Shown: positions 1 to 8,677 of the stretch, one piece after another | How positions within the stretch are numbered: the first letter of the stretch is position 1 | Layout: each line of letters begins with the position of its first letter | Assembly (NCBI GenBank): GCA_002305575.1 | Contig: DBPP01000025.1 | Coordinates: forward strand, 22,475-81,844 | Direction: 5' to 3' | Origin: Ruminococcaceae bacterium UBA1417 | Lineage (GTDB): Bacteria > Bacillota > Clostridia > Oscillospirales > Acutalibacteraceae | Length of the DNA stretch: 59,370 nucleotides | The notes under the pieces: generated by a model | Databases searched by the model: none | What the model saw: the letters and a program-made list of their open reading frames with translations, nothing else | Told to the model about the DNA's origin: nothing | Position numbers and translations under genes: made by a program

Positions 1-4
1 TTTT

Positions 5-616
5 TCACGATTGATACAGCCCCCTTTTCTCGATGTACGCCCGCACAGCTTCCGGCAAAAAGCCATCGGGCAGATCGCCGCGCTCGAGCCCTTCCCGCAC
101 CGCCGTGGACGACACGGGCAGATAAGGGATGTTTTGCAAGATAAACCCGAACGCAGGGTGCGCCCGGCGCACCGCCTCCCCATGCCGGATCAGGCGGCGG
201 AAACTGCCGTAATCGCGTGGAACGGCGCAAACGGTCGCAAGGCGGAAAATCCGCTCGGCGTCGTACCAGTGATCGATCGTCATAAACATGTCCTCGCCCA
301 TCAGGAGGTAAAAGTCATCGAACGGATACTGGTTCCGCAGCGCGCTGAGCGTATCGGCTGTATAGCTTTTCCCCGCGCGGCGCATTTCCATATCCGAAAC
401 CTCCACCGGACATTGCGTGACCTCCGCCGCTGCAAGCCGGCACATCGCAAGCCGCGCCTCGTTATCCGCCAGATGCCGCGCCACCTTGTGCGGCGGCAAA
501 CCGGTCGGGATCAGCAGCACGCGGTCGAGGTCCAGTCGCTCCGCAAACGCGCGCACCAGTTGGATGTGCGCGCGGTGAATCGGGTTAAACGTCCCGCCAT
601 AAATTCCAGTTCGCAT
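5..616 (-). CDS. nadD: Nicotinate-nucleotide adenylyltransferase NadD
   Basis: Transfers AMP from ATP to nicotinate mononucleotide in NAD synthesis (cytosolic). The 203-residue product has the nucleotidyltransferase signature GGTFNPIH at residues 8-15 and the C-terminal SSTAVRE motif that holds the nucleotide phosphates. Length is normal for the family and the stop lies just inside the window edge, so the gene is complete. It is the last visible member of a minus-strand housekeeping run and follows yhbY after 60 bases, an order (yhbY then nadD) common in Firmicutes. The gap contains a 6-bp GC-rich hairpin without a T-tract. Confidence 0.96.
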   Translation of the reverse strand: MRTGIYGGTFNPIHRAHIQLVRAFAERLDLDRVLLIPTGLPPHKVARHLADNEARLAMCRLAAAEVTQCPVEVSDMEMRRAGKSYTADTLSALRNQYPFDDFYLLMGEDMFMTIDHWYDAERIFRLATVCAVPRDYGSFRRLIRHGEAVRRAHPAFGFILQNIPYLPVSSTAVREGLERGDLPDGFLPEAVRAYIEKRGLYQS

Positions 617-676
617 TCAAATGCACACGCCCCTCGTGCGGGCGCCGTTATACCCGGCGCTCGTTTGTTTTTCGTC

Positions 677-985
677 TTACGCCTTTCTGGCCTTTGGCAG
701 CACAATCTTCGGCTCCTTCGGGTGGCGCTTGTAGAGCGCAAATTTCGAGCCGATTACCTGCACGACCTCGCTCTCGGTCTGTTTGGCCAGCGCTTCCGCC
801 GCCTCTCGCGCGGAAACCGGCGCCGTTTCGAGCACCTTGCCCTTAATCAGCTCACGCTTGTAAATGGCGTCTGCCGCCTGCTTGACGACGTCTCCGTCGA
901 TGCCGCCCTTGCCGACCATCAGGATGGTATCCTCGTTGACGGCGAGCGCGCGCAGATAAGCCCTTTGTTTGCTAGTCAGCATCAT
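677..985 (-). CDS. yhbY: YhbY-family RNA-binding protein
   Basis: Small (102 residues) CRS1/YhbY (CRM) domain protein, a family associated with pre-50S ribosomal particles. The N-terminus MMLTSKQRAYLRALA and the glycine loop GKGGI are characteristic of the fold. The start is supported by AAGGAG five bases upstream. It lies 9 bases after rdgB and before nadD, so co-transcription is likely. The exact role in ribosome assembly is known only for the family, not for this protein. Confidence 0.93.
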   Translation of the reverse strand: MMLTSKQRAYLRALAVNEDTILMVGKGGIDGDVVKQAADAIYKRELIKGKVLETAPVSAREAAEALAKQTESEVVQVIGSKFALYKRHPKEPKIVLPKARKA

Positions 986-994
986 GGATTCTCC

Positions 995-1579
995 TTATTT
1001 CTGTTTCAGATAATTTTCAAGTTTTTCGGCAAAAAGCCGCAGCGATTTTCCGCGGTGACTCACGGCATCCTTTTCCTCCGACGTCGCTTCGCCGAATGTC
1101 TTCCCCGCGCAGCCCGCTTCCGTACACAGGAAAATCGGATCATAGCCGAAGCCGCCCGTGCCGCGGCATTCCCGCGAAATGCGCCCGTAGCAGTATCCCT
1201 CGGCCTCAAGCACGTCGCCGTTTGGGAACACACAGCAGATCGCGCTTGTAAAGTGTGCGCCGCGCTCCGCCTCCGGCACATTTTCGAGCTTTTTCAGGAC
1301 GGTCTGCTTGCGCTGGCCCTCCGGCGCATAGCGCGCCGAGTATACGCCCGGTTCCCCGTGCAACGCGTCCACCGAAAGGCCGGAATCGTCCGCAATGCAG
1401 GGAAGGCCCGTTTCATCACAGGCTGATTTCGCTTTGATATACGCGTTTTCACGAAACGTCTCGCCGGTTTCTTCAGCCTCTGTCAGCTCCGCCGTTTGAA
1501 TCGTAACGCCGAGCGGCGCGAGGATCCGGCTAAACTCCTCGACCTTATGCCTGTTGTGCGTTGCAATAATCATATTCAT
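995..1579 (-). CDS. rdgB: XTP/dITP diphosphatase (RdgB/HAM1 family)
   Basis: Hydrolyses non-canonical purine triphosphates (XTP, dITP, ITP) to monophosphates, cleaning the nucleotide pool. The 194-residue protein starts with the family pattern IIATHNRHKVEEF (substrate-binding T/S-x-N-x-x-K), has GETFRENA and the acidic ADDSGLSVDAL active-site segment, and ends with the conserved SHRGKSLR region. Length fits the family. AAGGAG lies nine bases upstream of the chosen ATG. It follows the metallophosphoesterase by 15 bases in the same direction. Confidence 0.95.
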   Translation of the reverse strand: MNMIIATHNRHKVEEFSRILAPLGVTIQTAELTEAEETGETFRENAYIKAKSACDETGLPCIADDSGLSVDALHGEPGVYSARYAPEGQRKQTVLKKLENVPEAERGAHFTSAICCVFPNGDVLEAEGYCYGRISRECRGTGGFGYDPIFLCTEAGCAGKTFGEATSEEKDAVSHRGKSLRLFAEKLENYLKQK

Positions 1580-1594
1580 GGGACCAATCTCCTT

Positions 1595-2428
1595 TCAGTC
1601 AATTCCAAAATCCCGCGCGGCCTGCGCCCAGTGCTCCGGAAGCACTTCGCCGCCCGCCGCAAGCTCCGTCGCGCGTTCCACGCAGAAAAGCGAATAATTT
1701 TTTCCCTCGCGAAGTTGCTTGCGGATTGCGCGCCCCCAAACGCCGGCCAAATCGGGCAGTCCGCTTTTTTCAAGCTCATCGACGGCCGCCTCTATGGCAT
1801 AGGGAACCTCCACAAGCGCCGGCGCCCAGCCTTGGCCATCGGATTCCAGAAAGGCCATCTTAGCCGTAACGGTTTCCGTCGCCTGAATGCCGACCGCACC
1901 GGGATTCACATACATTTTCCCGCCGTTTCGGGCAATCAGCGGCCGGTGGGTATGGCCGCTCATCAGTAGCGGCTGCTCGACTTTCAAAAGCCAGCGCTCC
2001 ACATTATAGGAAAACGGGCGCAGCGTCTCCCGCGTCTTTTCCGGCGAGCCATGGCACAGACAGATCGGGTTGTGCCCGTCGAAACGCAGCACCTGCACCA
2101 GCGGCAGCCCGTCGAGGAACGCAAGATCCTGGGCCGTCAGGTTCTGGTACGTATACAGCAGCGAACCCGTCGAGACGCCGAACCGCCAGTCGCTGCCGTT
2201 TTTGTGGTGGTTGAGGACATATTCCTCCCGGTTGCCTTTGATGAACACACAATCGTGCGCCTTTTGCGCGCGATAGAGCAATTCCATGGTCGCGTGGGGA
2301 TTGGCGCAGTCCGAAACATAGTCGCCGAGAAAAATCCATACGTCGGCCCGCCGTTTTTCCGCCTCCTGAAAACAGGCCTCGAGTGCAAAGCGGTTGCTGT
2401 GGATGTCTGAAAATACCGCGATCCTCAT
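1595..2428 (-). CDS. Metallophosphoesterase family protein (YfcE/calcineurin-like)
   Basis: A 277-residue calcineurin-like phosphoesterase with the ordered metal motifs DIHSN (residues 8-12), GDYVSD, GNREE and GHTHR, which bind two divalent metals. The substrate cannot be told from sequence; relatives include YfcE-like phosphodiesterases and PrpE/ApaH-like proteins. The start ATG overlaps the ftsY stop by 4 bases (ATGA), which implies translational coupling to ftsY. The C-terminal ~80 residues after GHTHR form an extension of unknown function. Confidence 0.85.
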   Translation of the reverse strand: MRIAVFSDIHSNRFALEACFQEAEKRRADVWIFLGDYVSDCANPHATMELLYRAQKAHDCVFIKGNREEYVLNHHKNGSDWRFGVSTGSLLYTYQNLTAQDLAFLDGLPLVQVLRFDGHNPICLCHGSPEKTRETLRPFSYNVERWLLKVEQPLLMSGHTHRPLIARNGGKMYVNPGAVGIQATETVTAKMAFLESDGQGWAPALVEVPYAIEAAVDELEKSGLPDLAGVWGRAIRKQLREGKNYSLFCVERATELAAGGEVLPEHWAQAARDFGID

Positions 2429-3345
2429 GGCTGCTCCGGACGTTCAAACAGCGCGCGGGCAAAGTCCTTTGCATCGAACGGTTGTAAATCGTCTACCTGC
2501 TCTCCGACGCCGATGAATTTTACGGGCAGGCCGAGATCCTCGCGGATGGCCAGCACGACACCGCCCTTGGCTGTACCGTCGAGCTTTGTCAGCACAATAC
2601 CGGTCAGACCGGCGGCTTCCTGAAATACACGCGCCTGGTTGACGGCGTTCTGACCGGTCGTCGCATCCAGTACGAGCAAAACCTCTTTGCTGCAGCCCGG
2701 CAGGACTTTATCGATCGTGCGGGAAATCTTCGCAAGCTCGTCCATCAGATTTTTCTTGTTGTGCAGACGGCCCGCCGTGTCGCAGATCACGACATCGCAG
2801 CCGCGCGCCTTGGCCGCCGAAATCGTGTCGTAAACAACGGCCGCCGGGTCAGCGCCCTCCGCATGCTTGACGATCGGCACGCCGGCGCGCCCTGCCCAGA
2901 CTTCGAGCTGCTCGATCGCCGCCGCACGGAACGTATCCGCCGCGCCAAGGATCACGCTTTTGCCCTCGCTTTTCAAACGCGAAGCGATCTTGCCGATCGT
3001 CGTCGTTTTGCCGACGCCATTCACGCCGATGACAAGGATCACGGATGGCTTTGTATCGAGATGCAGCGTGTTGTCGCCGTCGATCATTTCGGTGACGACC
3101 TCCTCCAAGAGGCCCATAATCGCGTTGGGATCCGTCACACCACGCTCTTTTACGCGGTTGCGCAACGTTTCACAGATGCGTCCCGCGGTGTTGACACCGA
3201 CGTCTGCCATGACGAGCAACTCCTCGAGCTCCTCAAACAACGCCTCGTCGATCTTTGTAAACGCGTGCAGCATCGAATGAATTTGACTGCTGATATTTTC
3301 ACGGGTCTTTTTAAGTCCCGCCTTGATTTTGTCAAAAAAGCCCAT
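2425..3345 (-). CDS. ftsY: Signal recognition particle receptor FtsY
   Basis: Membrane-associated GTPase that receives SRP-ribosome complexes and hands them to the Sec translocon. The 306 residues comprise a helical SRP54_N domain (about 1-90) and the NG GTPase domain with G1 GVNGVGKTTTIGK, the DTAGRLHNK segment and TKLDGTAKGG. The acidic A domain of enteric FtsY is absent, as usual in Firmicutes. GAGGTG lies five bases ahead of the ATG. It sits directly behind smc, the standard smc-ftsY pair. Confidence 0.97.
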   Translation of the reverse strand: MGFFDKIKAGLKKTRENISSQIHSMLHAFTKIDEALFEELEELLVMADVGVNTAGRICETLRNRVKERGVTDPNAIMGLLEEVVTEMIDGDNTLHLDTKPSVILVIGVNGVGKTTTIGKIASRLKSEGKSVILGAADTFRAAAIEQLEVWAGRAGVPIVKHAEGADPAAVVYDTISAAKARGCDVVICDTAGRLHNKKNLMDELAKISRTIDKVLPGCSKEVLLVLDATTGQNAVNQARVFQEAAGLTGIVLTKLDGTAKGGVVLAIREDLGLPVKFIGVGEQVDDLQPFDAKDFARALFERPEQP

Positions 3346-3414
3346 AGAGGCACCTCTTTTCCGAAATTTTAGCTTTCGCGCCTTAGGAATGCTTCGCCGG
3401 TTTCAAATCCGACC

Positions 3415-6400
3415 CTACAACCCAAGCTTTTCCTCCACCTCATGCGCACGCAGCGACAAAAGCTTTGAAATGCCCTGGTCCTGCATGGTGACGCCGTACA
3501 GCATGTCGGCCTCCTCCATCGTGCCGCGCCGGTGGGTGATCGCAATAAACTGCGTGTTGTCGTTCATGCGGCGCAGGTAATTTGCAAAACGCGTGACGTT
3601 CACATCGTCGAGCGCCGCCTCGATCTCGTCGAGCATGCAAAATGGCGGCGGGCTGACGCGCATAATTGCAAAATAAATGGAAATTGCCACGAGCGCCTTT
3701 TCACCGCCCGAAAGCAGCTCGATGTGCGAGACGATCTTCCCCGGCGGATGCACCTTGATCTCGATACCGGCATTGAGAATATCGTTTTCATCCGTGAAGG
3801 AAAGCGACGCCGAACCGCCGCCGAACAGGTCTTTAAAGATCCGCCCGAATTGCTCGTTGATGACCGAAAAGCGTTCCGTAAACTGCGTTTGCATCCGGCG
3901 TGTCAGATCGTCGATCAGCTTCAAAAGCTCCGCCTTCGATTTTTCCACGTCGTCGGTTTGCGCCTTCATGAACGTATAACGCTCCGAAACCTCTTTATAT
4001 TCCACGACGGCCGCCACATTGACGGCGCCGAGCGCTTTGATCTTGCTTTTCAGCTCCGACAGGCGGCGCTGCGCAGCGGGCACGTCGTCGATCGTGATGC
4101 CGATTTCCTCCGCTTCGCGGCGTGTCAGCTCGTATTCTTCCCAGAGTTTTGCAATGATGGTGTCGTATTCGCGACTGAGATTTTCGAGGCGTTCCCGCAG
4201 GCGCGCCACTTCCAGGCCGACGCGTTCGCGTTGTGCCGAGGTTTCGCGCTCGTGCACGCGTAACTCGCCCGCGCGCTGCTCCAGCTGGGCGCGCCGCTCG
4301 GCGATCTGCTGCACGGCGGCGCGCTTCTCGGCCGCCGCCGCACGAAGCGCTGTCACCTCGCCACGCAGCGTTTCGATCTGCGTGCCACGCGCTTCCATAC
4401 GCGTTTCGCACGATGCAATCTCTGCGCGAAGCTGACCGACGCGAACGGTACGGTCCGAAAGGCGCGTTTCAAGCGCCTCAATTGCTGCGCTCAGCGTCTC
4501 CTTATCCTTTTCAACCCCGAGACCAAGCAGGCGAATTTCCTGCAGGCGGCGGGCCATCTCGTCACAGCGCTGTATCTGTTCCTCGCGGTTGCCCGCCATA
4601 CCCTCCATCTTCGCGCGCGTCTGGGTTACTTTGTCCTCGAGCGCCTGCGCCTGTGTGCCGGCCTGTTCGGCAGTCTGCTGCAAAGCCGCGATGCGCCCGG
4701 CGGCATTTTCACGCTCTTCGAGCAAGCCCTGGTACTGGCGCCGATTTATTTCCGTTTCGCGTACCACACGGGCAATTTCTGCCTCAAAGCGAATTTTATC
4801 CTCATTCAAAACGGCCAACGCACTGCGTGCCGCATCCAGCTGCGCGGCCGCGTTGGAAACCTCCTGCTGCGCCGATTTGAAGCGGTTTGCCGCTTCGTCC
4901 GCCGCCGCATGCAGCTTCTGCGCTTCGCCACGGATGCGTTCAATCTCGCTGGCGCGGCTCAAAAGCCCAGAATTGCGCGCCGCGGAACCGCCCGTAAACG
5001 AGCCGCCCGCATTGACGACCTGACCATCCAAGCTCACGATGCGGAACCGATAGCGGATATGCCGCGCAATTTCCGCCGCGCGGTCGAGATTCTCGGCAAC
5101 CACGGTGCGGCCAAGCAGAGAATCGCGGATACCCGCGTACTGCGCATCGCAGGTGCACAGTTCCGACGCAACGCCCACAAAGCCGGGCAGCCCCTGCAGC
5201 GCGCGCTTATCCATCACCGTACCGCGCACCGTGGTCAACGGGAGAAATGTCGCGCGGCCGGAATCCCTTTGCTTTAAAAGACGAATCGCCGCCTTGGCCG
5301 CTTCCTCCGATTCGACCACGACGTTCTGCATCGCCGCGCCAAGCGCCGTTTCCAGCGCCACCGCGTATTCGCGCGGCACATGCAAAAGGCGTGTGACCGG
5401 GCCATGGATGCCGCGCAGATTGCCGCGCTCCCGTTCGCGCATGACGGTTTTCACGCTCTGTGTAAAGCCCTCAAGATTGCGCTCGAGGTCCTCGAGTAGC
5501 CGCGCGCGGCGGCTCTGTTCATTGGCGTCGAGCAGCAGCCTGTCCGCCTCGGCCTTTTGCGCCTCGGCCTTCTTTTGGCGGGCTTCCAGCCGCAGCGTAT
5601 GGCCCTGCACGGCGTTTTCCGTCTCCTGTATACGTTGGCGTGTGTCCGCCACCATGTCGCGCAGCGACTGTGCTTCCTGTTCCAGCGCCTGCGTCTGCGC
5701 CTCGCTTTCGGAGAGCGCTGCGTCTACCGTATCGCGCCGGGTGCGAATTTCCTGCAGGGAAGATTCCGCTTCGGCGCGGCGCACACGCACTTCGGCGAGC
5801 GAAGCGTTGAGCGCCGCGAGATCGGCCGCTACGGCGTCGATTGCCTTGGTTGCACCGTCAGTTCCAGCACGCAGCGCCTCAAGCTCTGCGGTAAAGGCAA
5901 TGAAATCGGAATTGTGTCCGGCGAGCTCCGCCTCCTTTGCCTGCACCGCAGCTTCCTTTTCCGTTATTTCCGCCCGGATTTCCTGCTCCGAGCGCGTATT
6001 CTCTTCTATTTCCGCCTGCAGCCGCTCGATCTGCGCGCGATCATGCCGAATATCGTTTTCAACGACCGAAATTTCGCCCTCTTTGCGCGTGGCGCTTTCG
6101 TCCGTGGAAGACGCTTCATTCCGCACGGCTTCCATCTGTGCGGTACAGCCGTTCGTCTCTGCGAAATTCTGCTCGATCTGCTGCGCAATTTTTTCCAGCG
6201 TTGCTTCGGCTTCCCGATAGTCGCTTTCAGCGACGCCGATTTTCTCTTCTACCTCGCGCACAATGCGGCCGGATCGGTTCAGCGTCTCCAGCCACAGACC
6301 AATTTCAAGATTCTTTTTTTCCCCGTCATAGGCGATAAATTTTTCTGCCTTTTCGGCCTGAACGCGCAGCGGCTCAATGCGGCTCTCCAATTCGGAGAGG

Positions 6401-6981
6401 ATGTCCCGCAGCCGCACAAGGTTTTCTTCCGCGCGCTCCAGCCGGCGCTCCGCCTCCTCTTTCCGGTACCGAAATCGGGAAATCCCCGCGGCTTCCTCAA
6501 AGATTTCCCGGCGGTCCTCGCTTTTCGCGGAAACAATGCTGTCGATTTTGCCCTGCCCGATGATCGAGTAGCCGTCGCGACCAAGGCCAGTATCCATAAA
6601 CAGCTCGTGGACGTCTTTAAGGCGCACCATCGTTTTGTTGATGCGGTATTCGCTCTCTCCGGAGCGGTAATACCGGCGCGTAATGGCGACGGTATCGCCG
6701 TCAAAATGCAGCTGCCGGTCTGTGTTGTCGATCGTGATTGTGACTTCCGCAAACCCCTGTGCCTTGCGCTGCGGCGTGCCGCTGAAAATCACATCCTCCA
6801 TTTTTGAGCAGCGCAAAGCGCGCGTGGACTGCTCGCCGAGCACCCACCGCATGGCGTCGCTGATATTGCTTTTTCCGCTGCCGTTCGGACCGACGACTGC
6901 CGTGATCCCTTTCTCAAACTGCAGGAGCGTTTTGTCCGGAAAGGTTTTGAAGCCCTGTAGTTCCAGCGATTTTAAAAGCAT
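3415..6981 (-). CDS. smc: Chromosome segregation ATPase SMC
   Basis: Condensin-type SMC ATPase that organises and segregates the chromosome with ScpA and ScpB. At 1188 residues it is full length: N-terminal head with Walker A GPNGSGKSN (about residues 32-40), first long coiled coil, hinge (about 500-670, ending near the GGSFTGG segment), second coiled coil, and C-terminal head with signature LSGGEKALVAIS and Walker B CMLDEIEAALDD. It starts 4 bases after the radical SAM gene stop, so both are on one message. scpA and scpB are not in this window. Confidence 0.98.
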   Translation of the reverse strand: MLLKSLELQGFKTFPDKTLLQFEKGITAVVGPNGSGKSNISDAMRWVLGEQSTRALRCSKMEDVIFSGTPQRKAQGFAEVTITIDNTDRQLHFDGDTVAITRRYYRSGESEYRINKTMVRLKDVHELFMDTGLGRDGYSIIGQGKIDSIVSAKSEDRREIFEEAAGISRFRYRKEEAERRLERAEENLVRLRDILSELESRIEPLRVQAEKAEKFIAYDGEKKNLEIGLWLETLNRSGRIVREVEEKIGVAESDYREAEATLEKIAQQIEQNFAETNGCTAQMEAVRNEASSTDESATRKEGEISVVENDIRHDRAQIERLQAEIEENTRSEQEIRAEITEKEAAVQAKEAELAGHNSDFIAFTAELEALRAGTDGATKAIDAVAADLAALNASLAEVRVRRAEAESSLQEIRTRRDTVDAALSESEAQTQALEQEAQSLRDMVADTRQRIQETENAVQGHTLRLEARQKKAEAQKAEADRLLLDANEQSRRARLLEDLERNLEGFTQSVKTVMRERERGNLRGIHGPVTRLLHVPREYAVALETALGAAMQNVVVESEEAAKAAIRLLKQRDSGRATFLPLTTVRGTVMDKRALQGLPGFVGVASELCTCDAQYAGIRDSLLGRTVVAENLDRAAEIARHIRYRFRIVSLDGQVVNAGGSFTGGSAARNSGLLSRASEIERIRGEAQKLHAAADEAANRFKSAQQEVSNAAAQLDAARSALAVLNEDKIRFEAEIARVVRETEINRRQYQGLLEERENAAGRIAALQQTAEQAGTQAQALEDKVTQTRAKMEGMAGNREEQIQRCDEMARRLQEIRLLGLGVEKDKETLSAAIEALETRLSDRTVRVGQLRAEIASCETRMEARGTQIETLRGEVTALRAAAAEKRAAVQQIAERRAQLEQRAGELRVHERETSAQRERVGLEVARLRERLENLSREYDTIIAKLWEEYELTRREAEEIGITIDDVPAAQRRLSELKSKIKALGAVNVAAVVEYKEVSERYTFMKAQTDDVEKSKAELLKLIDDLTRRMQTQFTERFSVINEQFGRIFKDLFGGGSASLSFTDENDILNAGIEIKVHPPGKIVSHIELLSGGEKALVAISIYFAIMRVSPPPFCMLDEIEAALDDVNVTRFANYLRRMNDNTQFIAITHRRGTMEEADMLYGVTMQDQGISKLLSLRAHEVEEKLGL

Positions 6982-6985
6982 CCGT

Positions 6986-7987
6986 TCACCTGCCTGTTTC
7001 CCTTATCCTGAATGTTGCGCCGGAAATCGATTCGTTCGGCCGGATTTCCACCGCGTATCCCATGTTTTCCAGCGCGCGCAGATTGCACCGCTTCTGCCCG
7101 ACCGCCACGGACAGACGCCGTGGATTCACTTCGACAACGGCACTGCGCAAACCGCGGCCACGCAGCGCCGACAAAAGATCTTCGAGGAAGATCCTGCCGC
7201 GGCACAATTCCATAAATGCCGGGTGATACGGCCCCGCGACACGGTTTTCCAGCTCTTCGCTCGCATGCAGGCCGACGCGAATCAGACGCACACCGGCGCG
7301 TTCAATCCTGGGAATGAGCCGCGCACAGAGCGAAACCGCAGCATCGAGTGTCTGCGGCGCATAAGTTCCCGCGCGGTACCAGTCGCACAAAGCCGTATTT
7401 GCGAGTACAATTGTCGGGTAAATACGCATCGTGTCGGGCTGCAGCGCAAGTAGGGCATGCACCGTCTCCAGCGCTTTTTCGTCGGTATCGCCGGGCAACC
7501 CGGTCATCATCTGTAAACCAAGCTCAAAACCATACGAACGGATCATCGCCGCAGCGTTTTCCACATCCCGTGCTGTGTGGCCGCGCCGATTTTTTTGAAG
7601 CACGCCGTCATCCATCGATTGAGCACCGAGTTCAATCGCTGTAACATAATGCGTCTTCAGCTGGTCAAGCCGCTCGCGGTCAATCGCATCCGGACGTGTC
7701 GAACAGCGCACGCCGGAAAATCCATACCGCACGCAGGCCTGTGCCGCCGTTTCCAGCAGTGCCGACCTGTACGCGTGGTCGATTGCCGTAAAGCTCCCGC
7801 CGAAAAAAGCGATTTCCGCATTCTGCACGCGATCGCCCAGCTGTTGGGCCGCCTGCTGCAGCGTCGCCGCCACCTGCTCAACCGTCGGTTGTTCCCGCCG
7901 TCCTGTGATACGCCGCTGGTTGCAGAAGCTGCACTGCTGAGGGCAGCCGTTGTGCGGGACAAAAATCGAAATATTTGCGTGTTTAAT
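6986..7987 (-). CDS. Radical SAM protein (Elp3-like, COG1243 type) with apparent ATT start
   Basis: Radical SAM enzyme of the kind found between rnc and smc in clostridia. The cluster motif CPQQCSFC (C-x3-C-x2-C) lies at 7943-7920 reading on the minus strand, about 15 residues from the proposed N-terminus. Further motifs are the FGGSF segment, LGAQSMDD and MTGLPGDTDE. In this frame an in-frame TGA sits at 7996-7994 and no ATG, GTG or TTG occurs before the cysteines; the first ordinary start, GTG at 7873, would remove the cluster motif. The only sensible start is ATT at 7987-7985 (product begins x-KHANISIFVPH, 333 residues), overlapping the rnc stop. A GGAG lies about ten bases upstream. The function is unknown; relation to Elp3 is by radical SAM core only. 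Confidence 0.82.
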   Translation of the reverse strand: MKHANISIFVPHNGCPQQCSFCNQRRITGRREQPTVEQVAATLQQAAQQLGDRVQNAEIAFFGGSFTAIDHAYRSALLETAAQACVRYGFSGVRCSTRPDAIDRERLDQLKTHYVTAIELGAQSMDDGVLQKNRRGHTARDVENAAAMIRSYGFELGLQMMTGLPGDTDEKALETVHALLALQPDTMRIYPTIVLANTALCDWYRAGTYAPQTLDAAVSLCARLIPRIERAGVRLIRVGLHASEELENRVAGPYHPAFMELCRGRIFLEDLLSALRGRGLRSAVVEVNPRRLSVAVGQKRCNLRALENMGYAVEIRPNESISGATFRIRETGR

Positions 7988-8669
7988 AGCCCATCAACTC
8001 CAACGCCTCGCGCGCTGCCTGCTGTTCCGCTTCTTTTTTGCTGCGGCCGCCGCCCCGACCAATCACGTTGCTGTTCAGGTGGACCTCCACCGTAAAATGC
8101 TTGTCGTGATCCGGTCCACGCTCGCCGGTGAGCACGTATTCCAGGCGCTCACCGGGATTCTGCTGGATGATCTCCTGCAGCATCGTTTTGTGATCCTTAA
8201 ACGGGCGCTCGCCGGCCGATTTGGCCGCCGGCTCAATAAAGCGCAGCACGAAGCGCTTGGCCTCCTCGAGGCTGCCGGAATCGAGGTAAATCGCTGCCGT
8301 AATCGATTCGAAAACGTCGGCCAAAATGCTGGGCCGCTCCCGGCCGCCGGAATGCTGCTCACCGTGGCTGAGCCGCAGAAGCTCTCCGGCGCCCAAGCTG
8401 CGCGTAAACCCACAGAGCGATTTCTCGCAGACAAGCGACGCGCGTTTTTTCGTGAGCTTGCCCTCGGGCAATTCCGGGAACGCCGTGTAGAGGTATTCCG
8501 CCGTGACGAAGCCGAGAATCGAATCGCCGAGGAATTCCAGACGTTCGTAGCTCTGCGCCCGACCGTGGCTTTCATTGGCAAAGGACGAATGCGTCAGCGC
8601 CGTCACAAGCAGACCGCGATCCCGGAACGTATATCCGATTTTCTTTTCAAATGTATCGAGTGATTTCAT
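7983..8669 (-). CDS. rnc: Ribonuclease III
   Basis: Cleaves double-stranded RNA in rRNA processing and mRNA decay. The 228-residue protein, starting MKSLDTFEKK, has the catalytic signature ERLEFLGDSILG, the second acidic segment ADVFESITAAIYLDSG, and a C-terminal double-stranded RNA-binding domain (about 155-225). The open frame extends upstream into plsX, but this ATG gives the family's usual N-terminus and lies 8 bases after the plsX stop. acpP, often found between plsX and rnc, is absent. The stop codon overlaps the ATT start of the radical SAM gene. Confidence 0.96.
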   Translation of the reverse strand: MKSLDTFEKKIGYTFRDRGLLVTALTHSSFANESHGRAQSYERLEFLGDSILGFVTAEYLYTAFPELPEGKLTKKRASLVCEKSLCGFTRSLGAGELLRLSHGEQHSGGRERPSILADVFESITAAIYLDSGSLEEAKRFVLRFIEPAAKSAGERPFKDHKTMLQEIIQQNPGERLEYVLTGERGPDHDKHFTVEVHLNSNVIGRGGGRSKKEAEQQAAREALELMGY

Positions 8670-8677
8670 AACGCAAT

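Noticed and set aside
642..660. GC-rich hairpin between yhbY and nadD as a terminator
   Set aside because: Only a 6-bp stem and no T-tract on either strand.
11..1426. 471-codon plus-strand frame across nadD, yhbY and rdgB
   Set aside because: Antisense to three recognised genes and without any recognisable motif.
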